Below are positions 1 through 9,394 of a stretch of DNA of 29,380 nt, piece by piece. Below the pieces are notes generated by a model. The model saw only the letters and a list, made by a program, of their open reading frames with translations, was not told where the DNA came from and searched no databases. Position 1 is the stretch's first letter, and each line of letters begins with the position of its first letter. This stretch comes from Dehalococcoidia bacterium (GTDB taxonomy: Bacteria; Chloroflexota; Dehalococcoidia; GIF9; UBA5629): positions 1 through 29,380 of the forward strand of contig JAFGLP010000119.1 in the NCBI GenBank assembly GCA_016927965.1, written 5' to 3'. Made by a program: the position numbers and the translations under genes.

Positions 1-431
1 ATAAGGCAACCTCACTGGTTCTCCTGCTGATTATTGCCGGGTTGATCGCTACAATCGTTTACCTATATATTACTGGCGGAACGCAGGACAGGTTCACCGA
101 GTTTTACTTGCTGAACCAGGAAGGCAATGCATCTGATTATCCTGCAGAAATGATAGCCGGACAACCATCAGCAGTCATGCTGGGTATTGTCAACCATGAA
201 GGAAAACCGGTTGACTACACGATACAAGTGATAGCAAACGGTGTTATAATCAATTCTGTTAAGACAGGGATATTGTTGCACAATCAAAAATGGGAGCAAG
301 CAATAAACATTAATATGAACAGCGCAGGTAACAACCAGACTATCATGTTTTTTCTATCTATGAACGGGGATGCTGTGCCTCATATCAAAGACCCTCTCGT
401 ACTTAATACAAACGTAATAACCTCTGAATAA
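1..431 (+). CDS. DUF1616 domain protein, C-terminal part (5' truncated by window edge)
   Basis: The reading frame is open to the left edge (first complete codon at base 3) and ends with TAA at 429-431. The visible part begins with a hydrophobic segment (about residues 4-22 of the fragment) that reads as a transmembrane helix. A roughly 120-residue domain follows, with the pattern FTEFYLL, a short acidic stretch, YPAEMIAGQP, then GIVNHEGKPVDYTIQV. That pattern fits the extracytoplasmic DUF1616 domain found in archaea and Dehalococcoidia. Its molecular role is not known. A TTG at 42 lies inside the membrane segment and is not the real start. glmS starts 25 bases downstream, so the two genes may be co-transcribed. 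The family call is from memory of its motif pattern; the truncation is seen directly. Confidence 0.72.
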   Translation, partial: KATSLVLLLIIAGLIATIVYLYITGGTQDRFTEFYLLNQEGNASDYPAEMIAGQPSAVMLGIVNHEGKPVDYTIQVIANGVIINSVKTGILLHNQKWEQAININMNSAGNNQTIMFFLSMNGDAVPHIKDPLVLNTNVITSE

Positions 432-456
432 TATTACAATAGGATGTAGAAACAGC

Positions 457-2235
457 ATGTGCGGAATCATCGGTTATTGTAGCAAGAACGGTAATGCCTC
501 CTCAGTCATATTTGAGGGTCTAAAGCGTATGGAATACCGCGGGTATGATTCTTCCGGTATCGCCATGATTGATAAAGGCCGTCTGATTGTAAAAAAAGGG
601 GTGGGGACACTTGATGAGGTTAATAAAAAATACAATCTGGATAAAATGCCAGGCCTTCTTGGTATAGGTCATACACGCTGGGCAACGCATGGGGGCGTAA
701 CACGGCCAAACACCCATCCCCACTGTGACTGCAAGAATCAGATAGCCGTTATTCACAACGGCATCATCGATAATTACCAGACGCTTCGCAAGGAACTTAT
801 AAAAAGAGGGCATCATTTCACATCCGAGACCGATACCGAGGTTATTCCCCATAAACTGGAAGACGAGATGAAAAAAGGCCGCTCCCTTGAAGATGCAGTA
901 CGGGCGGTAGCACCCAGGTTGCAGGGTTCCTTTGCCTTCCTGGCCATCTGCACTAAAGAACCGGGGAAAATCGTAGGAACACGCAGGGGCAGCCCTTTGG
1001 TTACAGGCGTGGGAGAACAAAAGGCCTTTGCAGCCAGTGATTCCATGGCACTGGCAGGTCAGATCGACCACCTATACATGATAGGTGAAAATGAAATGGT
1101 AGTGCTGACGCCGGGAAAAGCAAATTTCTTTGACGCCACAGGCAAAGAGGTAAGTAAGAAAGCAGTAAAACCCGATATGATCTGGAATGAAAGCGATAAG
1201 GGAAGCTATCCTTATTTCATGCTGAAAGAGATCATGGAACAGCCCAAAACATTAATCGGCGCCTCGCAACAGGATAAAGAGCTTTTCATCTCGATAGCCA
1301 TGGATGTCCTCAGGGCCGACCAGGTCATCGTCACAGCCTGCGGGTCCTCCCGTTATGCAGCCTTGGTAGGCAGGTACCTGTTCTCAAGTGTAGGCAAAAA
1401 GTTCTGCGATGTAGTAATGGCCTCGGAGTTCCAGTATTTTGCCGATTCCCTCGATAAGAACACACTGGTAATTGCCGTCTCGCAAAGCGGGGAGACACTC
1501 GATGTAATAGACGGCGTCAAGCTGGCGCGACAAAGCGGAGCCAAGATCATCTCCATCATCAACCGGCCTCAATCCATGCTCGGAGAACTGAGTCACAATA
1601 TAATATACTTAAACTGCGGACCGGAAATAGGAGTCTGCGCAACCAAGTCATTTCTCAACCAGCTGGCGGTTTTTTATCTCCTTTCTTTTTCCATGGTGCA
1701 TTCATTTGATATGGCAGCCGACAACATCCGCAAGATCAGCAAGCAGGTTGATAAAGTAATCGCCTGGAACAACGATGAAATCAAACACATAGCAGACCTG
1801 TACTATAAGTCCAACGACTGCTACTATATCGCCCGCGGTATCAACTTCGCCATTGCATCAGAAGGCGCATTGAAGTTAAAAGAGATCTCTTATATACATG
1901 CCGAAGGAATGCCGGCCGGTGAGCTCAAGCATGGAACACTATCACTAATTCAGAAGGATACACCGGTACTGGTGATCTGCCCTGCAGACTACACTTATGA
2001 CGAGACTCTAAGCAATGCCATCGAGGCTAAATCGCGGGGAGCCAGGATCATCGCCGTGTCAGATCAGAACAACGAGGTATATGATCACTGGATCAGACTG
2101 CCCAAAGTGCATGATTTACTTTACCCTATAGTTGCCGTCGTCCCGCTTCAGATGCTCGCTTACGAGATGACCATCAGGCTTGGCAATAATCCCGACATGC
2201 CGCGTAATCTGGCTAAATCCGTCACTGTCAGATGA
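457..2235 (+). CDS. glmS: Glutamine--fructose-6-phosphate aminotransferase (isomerizing)
   Basis: This enzyme makes glucosamine-6-phosphate from fructose-6-phosphate and glutamine, the first step towards UDP-GlcNAc. At 592 residues it is close to the usual length of about 600. The protein starts MCGIIGY, so Cys2 becomes the N-terminal nucleophile of the class II glutaminase domain (about residues 2-220), with the YRGYDSSGI and GHTRWATHG motifs. Two SIS sugar-isomerase domains follow: CGSS and SQSGETLD in the first, and EGALKLKEISYIHAEG, then GELKHGT, in the second. It ends with the family signature DMPRNLAKSVTV. The ATG at 457 must be the start because Cys2 is catalytic. The upstream Shine-Dalgarno is weak (AGGA, about 11 bases away). 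No glmS ribozyme fits in the 25-base gap upstream. Confidence 0.97.
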   Translation: MCGIIGYCSKNGNASSVIFEGLKRMEYRGYDSSGIAMIDKGRLIVKKGVGTLDEVNKKYNLDKMPGLLGIGHTRWATHGGVTRPNTHPHCDCKNQIAVIHNGIIDNYQTLRKELIKRGHHFTSETDTEVIPHKLEDEMKKGRSLEDAVRAVAPRLQGSFAFLAICTKEPGKIVGTRRGSPLVTGVGEQKAFAASDSMALAGQIDHLYMIGENEMVVLTPGKANFFDATGKEVSKKAVKPDMIWNESDKGSYPYFMLKEIMEQPKTLIGASQQDKELFISIAMDVLRADQVIVTACGSSRYAALVGRYLFSSVGKKFCDVVMASEFQYFADSLDKNTLVIAVSQSGETLDVIDGVKLARQSGAKIISIINRPQSMLGELSHNIIYLNCGPEIGVCATKSFLNQLAVFYLLSFSMVHSFDMAADNIRKISKQVDKVIAWNNDEIKHIADLYYKSNDCYYIARGINFAIASEGALKLKEISYIHAEGMPAGELKHGTLSLIQKDTPVLVICPADYTYDETLSNAIEAKSRGARIIAVSDQNNEVYDHWIRLPKVHDLLYPIVAVVPLQMLAYEMTIRLGNNPDMPRNLAKSVTVR

Positions 2236-2405
2236 AAATCCGTGCACATTCATCCCTTTTGCCAATACGCGGTATGCAGCACAGCAATCCGATGATAATT
2301 AGTAATAACAAGACATGGGTACTAAGAGCAATACAATCGCTATTAGACACACGGCTCGGCAGGTGGCACAATAAATTAAATCTCATTTTAAAACAGCAGA
2401 TATAG

Positions 2406-2714
2406 ATGCCGATTTACGAATACAGAGCAATTGCTCAGAGCTGCTCTTACTGTAAAAAAGGATTTGACGTTATACAGAAGATGTCAGAGTCACCGCTTGA
2501 GGCGTGTCCAAAATGCGGAGCAGCGGTGCGCAAAATCATGTCCAGATTCAGGGCCTGTGTTGTAGATACCCCGGATGAAGCAAAATCACTTGAGAGCCAA
2601 CTGCATGGCTATGAATCCGAGGGACAATGGAGCCATGCCGCAGAGCTGGCCGATAAGAAAGGGCTGGATGAGCGGGCCATGGAGAATTACAAAAAAGCCG
2701 GATATAACTTTTAA
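2406..2714 (+). CDS. FmdB-type zinc-ribbon protein
   Basis: A 102-residue protein opening with MPIYEYRA, the typical start of FmdB/CxxC_CxxC_SSSS regulatory-type zinc ribbons. Two CxxC pairs (CSYC near residue 14, CPKCG near residue 35) would bind one zinc ion. The remainder (about residues 50-102) is a charged, probably helical tail that is longer than in minimal family members. FmdB-like proteins are usually described as putative regulators, but their true role is unclear. No good Shine-Dalgarno precedes the ATG. The 170 bases between glmS and this gene contain no gene or clear promoter that I can recognise. The gene ends shortly before the groESL control region and is not part of that operon. 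Confidence 0.85.
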   Translation: MPIYEYRAIAQSCSYCKKGFDVIQKMSESPLEACPKCGAAVRKIMSRFRACVVDTPDEAKSLESQLHGYESEGQWSHAAELADKKGLDERAMENYKKAGYNF

Positions 2715-2739
2715 TCCTCCCAAGAATTAGATACAAATT

Positions 2740-2766
2740 TTAGCAGTCACCCCTTTACATTGATAA
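2740..2766 (+). promoter_or_regulatory. Second, degenerate CIRCE-like element upstream of groES
   Basis: TTAGCAGTC at 2740-2748 is identical to the left arm of the main CIRCE element. After a 9-base spacer comes CATTGATAA (2758-2766), which matches the right arm of the main element (GATTGCTAA) at 7 of 9 positions. The geometry is the 9-9-9 arrangement of CIRCE. It overlaps the probable -35 box of the groESL promoter and lies exactly 45 bp upstream of the main element. The right arm is weak, so this may be an auxiliary or decayed HrcA site. Confidence 0.5.
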
Positions 2767-2782
2767 TTTTTTATGCTACCAT
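2754..2782 (+). promoter_or_regulatory. Sigma-70-type promoter of groES-groEL
   Basis: TTTACA (2754-2759, 5/6 to consensus) and TACCAT (2777-2782, 4/6) are separated by 17 bases. The predicted transcription start falls at about 2789, inside the CIRCE element, as expected for HrcA-repressed groESL operons. Assigned by eye from consensus. Confidence 0.5.
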
Positions 2783-2784
2783 AT

Positions 2785-2811
2785 TTAGCAGTCTCGAAAA
2801 GAGATTGCTAA
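2785..2811 (+). promoter_or_regulatory. CIRCE element (HrcA operator) of groESL
   Basis: TTAGCAGTC, nine bases, then GATTGCTAA. The published CIRCE consensus is TTAGCACTC-N9-GAGTGCTAA, so each arm has one mismatch and the spacing is exact. It lies just downstream of the promoter and 20 bases before the groES start codon. HrcA, the heat-labile repressor recycled by GroEL, is known to bind this element; no hrcA gene lies in the window. Confidence 0.88.
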
Positions 2812-2830
2812 TTTTTTAAAGGAGGTAAGA

Positions 2831-3124
2831 ATGGCTGTAAAAATTCAACCTTTGGGTGACAGAATAGTTGTAAAGCCTTTGGAAAAAGAGGAGAAAACTA
2901 AGGGCGGCATCTTTCTGCCTGATACAGCAAAGGAAAAACCACAGGAGGGTAAAGTTCTGGCTGTCGGCCCCGGCAAAATGTCCGATGAAGGCAAAAGACT
3001 GCCCATGGACGTAGCCGTAGGCGATATCGTCATCTTCGCCAAGTATGGTGGCGTTGAGATCAAAGAAAACGATCAAGAGCTGATCATACTTAGAGAAGCC
3101 GATATCCTGGCCAAGAAAAAATAA
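2831..3124 (+). CDS. groES: Co-chaperonin GroES
   Basis: This is the heptameric lid of the GroEL folding chamber. At 97 residues it has normal length. The family pattern is clear: the N-terminal [13 protein letters not shown] strand, the mobile-loop region [18 protein letters not shown], then GKVLAVGPG and the C-terminal strand [11 protein letters not shown] followed by a hydrophobic [11 protein letters not shown] end. A strong Shine-Dalgarno (AAAGGAGGT) ends four bases before the ATG. It is the first gene of a two-gene operon, with groEL starting 56 bases after its stop, and is controlled by the CIRCE element upstream. Confidence 0.97.
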   Translation: MAVKIQPLGDRIVVKPLEKEEKTKGGIFLPDTAKEKPQEGKVLAVGPGKMSDEGKRLPMDVAVGDIVIFAKYGGVEIKENDQELIILREADILAKKK

Positions 3125-3180
3125 CCACATCATATTTTAGAAAAATTAACCGCTATTTTATATAGGAGGAAAGAGGTTAA

Positions 3181-4791
<1,611 letters not shown>

Positions 4792-4811
4792 ACAATAACC
4801 AACGGATAAAT

Positions 4812-4849
4812 AAAAAGAGGGCCTCCATCTAGTGGAGGCCCTCTTTTTT
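4812..4849. terminator. Bidirectional rho-independent terminator
   Basis: A near-perfect hairpin pairs 4812-4827 with 4833-4848 around a five-base loop. Its GC-rich core is GAGGGCCTCC / GGAGGCCCTC, flanked by an A run on the left and a T run on the right. It therefore works as an intrinsic terminator on either strand: for groEL on + and for the M16 peptidase gene on -, whose stop is at 4863. Confidence 0.93.
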
Positions 4850-4862
4850 CATTGCATTATTA

Positions 4863-6128
4863 TCAAATTTTTAGGATCTCGATATCTATATCCTGCTCAT
4901 TAATAGGCCCCACTAAAGCCAAATTCACTCTATCTGTTTCAAATAGCTGGCAGGCCACTCTTTGAATATCTGCAACTGTCACCTTTTCGATGGCCTGTGT
5001 GACATCATCTACGGTCATGATCTTACCAGTCAAAATCTCTTGAGCTCCATACCAGCCGGCAACATTCCTGCTGTTTTCCATGCTGAGCAAAAGCCGTCCC
5101 TTGGCCATCTCTATCGCTTTATTTAATTCCGCAAAAGGTATACCTTCCCTCATCAATGCCAGTTGACCAAGTACAGCCCTGATAGTATTGACGGTCTGCC
5201 CCGGCTCGATGCCGGCCTGAATAACGAAAGAGCCGGATTCTCTGAAATGTTCAACATAGCTGTGAATATCGTAAGTCAGGCCCAGTTTCTCCCTTATCTC
5301 GGTAAACAGCCTGCTGCTCATACCCTCACCCAGTATCATGCTCAGCAGGTCAGAAGTAAAGCGGTCAGGATGAAAAACAGAATAACCTTCCACACCCAAC
5401 AACATATTGACCTGTTCAGTGTCCCTGTATTCCATCCGCATACGCATCTGCTTCTGGTCGCTCATGCTGGAAATATAATCCGGCCTGACCCCTTTCTTCC
5501 AATCCTCTGTATATCTGGTAACCACAGAGATGACCCGGTCGTCCTCAACATCACCGGCGATGCTGATCAATATATTCTCCGGTGTATAATAATCATTGAG
5601 ATACTTAAGCATCTGCGGTCGGTCGATAGCGCTGACAGACTCCTTACTTCCGGCCACATCCCTGCCCATGGGACCTCCCGGCCACATTAGCTCATCAAAA
5701 AGCATACCGGCGCGTTGTTGAGGCGAGTCCAGGCTCATGTTGATCTCTTCGATTATCACTTGCCTTTCTTTATCGACATCTTCAGATCGGAAAAGCGGAT
5801 CACGCAAAAGGTCAACGATTACATCGACCGCCTTCTCAAAATGCTGGCTGGCCAGTTTGCACCAGTACGATGTCATCTCCCGGTCAGTCCCGCCGTTCAT
5901 GATTCCGCCAACTCCTTCGATAGCCTCGCTTATTTCCCTTGAACTGGCACGTTTTTGCGTGCCTTTAAAACACATATGTTCAATGAAATGAGATATGCCG
6001 GCCAGATTATTGCTCTCATAGCAGCTTCCTACCGTGACAAAGAACAATACCGACACGGACCTGGTATGAGGCATATGGCAGGTAATTAATTTGACTCCAT
6101 TATCCAGTATGATTTTCTTATAATCCAC
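4863..6128 (-). CDS. M16 family zinc peptidase (pitrilysin / processing-peptidase-like)
   Basis: A 421-residue metallopeptidase of the MPP/PqqL-like M16B type. The inverted zinc motif HFIEH lies at residues 47-51 and the third zinc ligand is E128, in EEINMSLDSPQ, exactly 76 residues later as the family requires. The C-terminal half is the second, non-catalytic M16 domain, with the R/Y-type pattern SSRLFTEIREKLGLTYDIHS. Such single-chain enzymes normally dimerise to form the chamber. The start is GTG at 6128; the next in-frame residues DYKKIILDNGVKLI match the usual N-terminal strand, and GGGAAAG lies about 8-14 bases upstream. It converges on groEL and diverges from pdxS. The active-site set is complete. 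Confidence 0.93.
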   Translation of the reverse strand: MDYKKIILDNGVKLITCHMPHTRSVSVLFFVTVGSCYESNNLAGISHFIEHMCFKGTQKRASSREISEAIEGVGGIMNGGTDREMTSYWCKLASQHFEKAVDVIVDLLRDPLFRSEDVDKERQVIIEEINMSLDSPQQRAGMLFDELMWPGGPMGRDVAGSKESVSAIDRPQMLKYLNDYYTPENILISIAGDVEDDRVISVVTRYTEDWKKGVRPDYISSMSDQKQMRMRMEYRDTEQVNMLLGVEGYSVFHPDRFTSDLLSMILGEGMSSRLFTEIREKLGLTYDIHSYVEHFRESGSFVIQAGIEPGQTVNTIRAVLGQLALMREGIPFAELNKAIEMAKGRLLLSMENSRNVAGWYGAQEILTGKIMTVDDVTQAIEKVTVADIQRVACQLFETDRVNLALVGPINEQDIDIEILKI

Positions 6129-6176
6129 TTCATTCTTTCCCGACGACTATTACATAAACTTATTAATTATTTGACC

Positions 6177-6185
6177 ATTATAGCA
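6177..6185 (-). promoter_or_regulatory. Extended -10 promoter of the M16 peptidase gene
   Basis: On the minus strand the bases read TGC-TATAAT, a perfect -10 hexamer with the extended TGN element. No convincing -35 box lies upstream, which is compatible with an extended -10 promoter. The leader would be about 42 bases. Confidence 0.5.
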
Positions 6186-6207
6186 AATTCAATTTAGCTG
6201 ATATACA

Positions 6208-6216
6208 TGTTATAAT
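6208..6216 (+). promoter_or_regulatory. Extended -10 promoter of the pdxS operon
   Basis: TGT-TATAAT is a perfect -10 hexamer with the extended TGN element. The best -35 candidate at 17-base spacing is TTCAAT (6188-6193), which is weak. Transcription would start near 6223, about 52 bases before the pdxS ATG. It is divergent from the M16 promoter and the two -10 boxes are about 30 bp apart. Confidence 0.55.
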
Positions 6217-6274
6217 TTATTTAAAGGTGGTAGTTGATCGCAATCCAAATATGCTGAAAAACAGGACATGAATT

Positions 6275-7156
6275 ATGAACACAGGAACTTGGAAAGTTAA
6301 AACAGGCCTCGCACAAATGCTTAAAGGCGGGGTCATTATGGATGTGGTCACGCCGGATCAGGCTAAAATTGCTGAAAACGCCGGTGCCTGCGCAGTCATG
6401 GCACTGGAGCGCGTGCCCGCTGATATAAGGGCAGCAGGAGGAGTAGCCCGGATGGCAGATCCCACTATCATTACCGCTATAATGAAGGCAGTAACTATAC
6501 CGGTCATGGCAAAATGCCGTATCGGACATTTCGTGGAAGCACAGGTCCTCCAGGCGTTGGGAGTGGACTATATCGACGAGTCTGAAGTTCTTACTCCGGC
6601 TGATGAAAGCCACCATGTCTGGAAACATGATTTTAAAGTGCCGTTTGTATGCGGTTGCCGTGACCTGGGCGAAGCTCTGCGCAGAATATCTGAGGGAGCA
6701 GCCATGATACGTACCAAGGGTGAAGCAGGTACGGGCAATATAGTGGAAGCTGTCAGGCATATGCGCTCAGTCCAATCGGCTATGCGCAGACTCCAATCGC
6801 TGCATGCTGATGAACTTCCCGCTGAGGCTAAAACGCTGGGCGCCCCGCTGGAACTGGTAATAGAAGTACACAACACCGGCAAGCTGCCCGTGGTCAATTT
6901 TGCCGCCGGCGGCGTGGCAACCCCCTCTGACGCTGCCCTGATGATGCAACTGGGTGCAGAAGGCGTATTCGTAGGTTCCGGTATCTTCAAATCGAGTGAT
7001 CCGGATGCACGTGCCCGTGCTATTGTGAAAACTGTAACCCATTATAACGATCCTGCCATCATTGCAGAGGTATCCAAGTCATTGGGAGCGGCCATGCCCG
7101 GGCTTGATATTAAGAGCATACCAGAAGACAGCTTACTGGCTACCAGGGGCTGGTAA
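6275..7156 (+). CDS. pdxS: Pyridoxal 5'-phosphate synthase, PdxS subunit
   Basis: The synthase subunit of the DXP-independent vitamin B6 pathway. It condenses ribose-5-phosphate, glyceraldehyde-3-phosphate and ammonia to PLP on a (beta/alpha)8 barrel. The length (293) and sequence are typical: [13 protein letters not shown] with D23, [12 protein letters not shown] with the Schiff-base lysine K80, and [10 protein letters not shown] with the second lysine K148. These correspond to K81 and K149 of the Bacillus enzyme. AGGA (6263-6266) lies eight bases before the ATG. The glutaminase partner pdxT, commonly adjacent, is not next to it and is not in the window. pdxS leads a tightly spaced run with the R3H ATPase, tmk, rnhB and yraN. 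Confidence 0.97.
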   Translation: MNTGTWKVKTGLAQMLKGGVIMDVVTPDQAKIAENAGACAVMALERVPADIRAAGGVARMADPTIITAIMKAVTIPVMAKCRIGHFVEAQVLQALGVDYIDESEVLTPADESHHVWKHDFKVPFVCGCRDLGEALRRISEGAAMIRTKGEAGTGNIVEAVRHMRSVQSAMRRLQSLHADELPAEAKTLGAPLELVIEVHNTGKLPVVNFAAGGVATPSDAALMMQLGAEGVFVGSGIFKSSDPDARARAIVKTVTHYNDPAIIAEVSKSLGAAMPGLDIKSIPEDSLLATRGW

Positions 7157-7182
7157 TTGACAGGGAGTTGCAGGAAATAATC

Positions 7183-8676
7183 TTGCAGACTGTAAACACC
7201 GATGATATCCAATCACTTCTCAACGTAATGCCGCATGCTGTCGCAGCGAACGTTTTGAAGGAAATTCAAGATGGAGATCTCCTTGAGATCATCCTTGACC
7301 TGGGAAGGCTGCCGGAAGCACGGTTTCTCCACCGTGAAATATTTCTGGGCGAACACGAGATAACCCAGGCCGATATACAGTACGTGATCAGCAGGATTGG
7401 CACATTCTCAGCAGACAATCGCGCCGGCCTGCCGCGCACCTTGCACCGCATCTCAGCTATCAGAAACCGCGAGGGAACAATAGTTGGCCTTACGTGCCGC
7501 GTTGGCAGGGCGGTGATGGGGACAGCAAAAATTATTCAGGACTTGGTGGATAAGGGCAAGAATGTTTTGCTGATGGGACCGCCGGGTATCGGAAAAACCA
7601 CCATCCTGCGTGAAACAGCCAGGGTTCTGGCCGACGATCTCAAAAAAAGGGTGATAGTCGTAGATACATCCAACGAGATAGCCGGAGACGGTGATATCCC
7701 CCACCCTGCCATCGGCCATGCCCGGCGCATGCAGGTGCCGACACCTACACAGCAGCATGCGGTGATGATTGAAGCTGTAGAAAATCACATGCCTGAGGTT
7801 ATCATCATCGATGAGATCGGCACCAGTCTGGAGGCGGAGGCATCGAGGACCATTGCAGAACGCGGGGTACAACTGGTCGGCACCGCTCACGGCAATAGCC
7901 TTGAAAACCTGATGATGAATCCTACCCTATCTGATCTGATAGGAGGGATCCAGACTGTTACACTGGGTGATGAAGAGGCGCGCCGCAGGCACACCCAGAA
8001 ATCGGTGCTTGAGAGAAAAGCCCCTCCTACTTTCGATATCGTTGTAGAAATACAGGAACGTTATAAGGTACTTGTACATCCCGATGTTGCTCAGGCCGTT
8101 GACTCCTTACTGCACGGACAGGAAAACCAGGCCGAAGTGCGCTGGCTTGCCCCGGACGGCAACATAATTAAAGAGAAGACTGCGTCAAGAGTTGAACCGC
8201 ATAATAAAGCTGAATCCAAGAGGCAGAAATTATATATTTACCTTTTCGGTATCAACCGGCCCATTCTTGAGCAGGCAGCACACGAAAAGGGGCTGGATAT
8301 TAGTATTTCCGACGACCTTAGAAAATCTAACCTGTTGATCACCACCAAGAACTACTTCCGCCGTAAACCTCAGAAGATAAGAGACGCTGAGATGCAGGGG
8401 ATACCTGTATACGCCATCAGGGGCAACAGCCTGCAGCAGCTTCGCCATTGTCTGGATACGATCTATACCGGGCCAAAAGACGAAATAGTTGATTCCGCTA
8501 TGGATGAAGCTTTGCATGCGATCCGTCAGATTAAAAATGGTAAACCGGAGGTAGAGCTCAGCCCGCAAAATGCTTTTATCCGCCGCTTACAGCACTTGCT
8601 GGCGGAACGTCATGATCTGTCATCGATGAGCACCGGCAAAGAACCTGTCCGCCGGGTCAAGATATTAAATACGTGA
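7183..8676 (+). CDS. AAA ATPase with C-terminal R3H domain (Ycf45 / SpoIIIAA-like)
   Basis: A roughly 500-residue P-loop ATPase of the Ycf45 family, related to SpoIIIAA. Residue numbers count from an upstream TTG at 7168. Walker A is GPPGIGKTT (137-145), Walker B is VIIIDE (211-216), and GTAHG is a likely sensor motif. The C-terminal third has a second alpha/beta region (about 345-430) and ends in an R3H single-stranded nucleic-acid-binding motif with the conserved Arg-x3-His helix and GKEPVRRVKI. A nucleic-acid-linked ATPase role is inferred; the true function is unknown. I prefer the TTG at 7183 because AGGAAA (7172-7177) is well spaced before it, whereas the GGGAG upstream of 7168 abuts the codon. 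It follows pdxS closely and precedes tmk. Confidence 0.85.
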   Translation: MQTVNTDDIQSLLNVMPHAVAANVLKEIQDGDLLEIILDLGRLPEARFLHREIFLGEHEITQADIQYVISRIGTFSADNRAGLPRTLHRISAIRNREGTIVGLTCRVGRAVMGTAKIIQDLVDKGKNVLLMGPPGIGKTTILRETARVLADDLKKRVIVVDTSNEIAGDGDIPHPAIGHARRMQVPTPTQQHAVMIEAVENHMPEVIIIDEIGTSLEAEASRTIAERGVQLVGTAHGNSLENLMMNPTLSDLIGGIQTVTLGDEEARRRHTQKSVLERKAPPTFDIVVEIQERYKVLVHPDVAQAVDSLLHGQENQAEVRWLAPDGNIIKEKTASRVEPHNKAESKRQKLYIYLFGINRPILEQAAHEKGLDISISDDLRKSNLLITTKNYFRRKPQKIRDAEMQGIPVYAIRGNSLQQLRHCLDTIYTGPKDEIVDSAMDEALHAIRQIKNGKPEVELSPQNAFIRRLQHLLAERHDLSSMSTGKEPVRRVKILNT

Positions 8677-8693
8677 CAATACTTAGGATTTGA

Positions 8694-9359
8694 TTGCAAA
8701 ATATGAATATTTCCCACGGCTTATTCATCACTTTCGAAGGCTGTGAAGGTTGTGGTAAAAGCACACACAGCAGACTGCTGTATAAAAGGCTGCTTAACAT
8801 GAAAATTCCAGCGATTTTAACCCAGGAGCCGGGAGGCACGCCGCTTGGGATGAAAGTCCGGGAACTTTTAAAAGTCAGAGGCACTATCAACATCAATCCC
8901 ATGGCGGAGCTGCTGCTTTTCAACAGTTGCCGCACGCAGCTGATTTCCGATGTTATTAATCCGGCGCTTGCTGCGGGAAAAGTGGTTATTTGTGATAGGT
9001 TTGCCGACTCCACAGTAGTCTATCAGGGCTACGGCCGCGGGCTGGACATGAAACTTGTCTTCACTATTAACGACATCGCCACAGGAGGGCTGGAGCCTGA
9101 TCTCACCATACTGCTGGATACCGAACCGGCTACCGGCCTCAACCGCAAGCGCAATAGCACGGAAGACCGCTTTGAAGCCGAGGGCCTGGCTTTTCACAAT
9201 AAGATCAGGAATGGCTATCTGGAGTTGATGCGTAAAAAACCGGGCCGCTGGCTTTTAATCGAGCCGGGAATGACGATAGAACAGATAAGTGACATTATAT
9301 GGAAAGGCATTTCACCTTCTATTGATCAACTTCATCCCCCAACCAGCGACGTGGGATAA
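8694..9359 (+). CDS. tmk: Thymidylate kinase (dTMP kinase)
   Basis: Phosphorylates dTMP to dTDP for DNA synthesis. The 221-residue protein has the P-loop GCEGCGKST (16-24), the substrate motif QEPGGTPLG, the DRFADSTVVYQGYGRG segment that contains the DR[YF] motif, and a lid region around EDRFEAEGLAFHNKIRNGY. The TTG at 8694 has AGGA five bases upstream (8685-8688); an ATG three codons later (8703) has poorer spacing, so TTG is preferred. The first residues MQNMNISHG are slightly longer than usual. It sits between the R3H ATPase gene and rnhB. Confidence 0.95.
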   Translation: MQNMNISHGLFITFEGCEGCGKSTHSRLLYKRLLNMKIPAILTQEPGGTPLGMKVRELLKVRGTININPMAELLLFNSCRTQLISDVINPALAAGKVVICDRFADSTVVYQGYGRGLDMKLVFTINDIATGGLEPDLTILLDTEPATGLNRKRNSTEDRFEAEGLAFHNKIRNGYLELMRKKPGRWLLIEPGMTIEQISDIIWKGISPSIDQLHPPTSDVG

Positions 9360-9394
9360 CTGACTCCATTTTATTTAGTGGACTGTGAGAGCGA

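Noticed and set aside
242..250. TGTTATAAT inside the DUF1616 frame as a promoter for glmS
   Set aside because: It lies within conserved coding sequence, 207 bases before glmS, without a -35 box. Chance is more likely.
432..456. glmS ribozyme or riboswitch before glmS
   Set aside because: Only 25 bases separate the genes, far too short for the ribozyme.
520..1071. 183-codon frame on the minus strand inside glmS
   Set aside because: Antisense shadow of the conserved glutaminase domain; Cys/His-rich translation without a recognisable motif.
2236..2405. tRNA or small RNA in the spacer after glmS
   Set aside because: No cloverleaf, TTCGA-type T-loop or stable stem could be built from the sequence.
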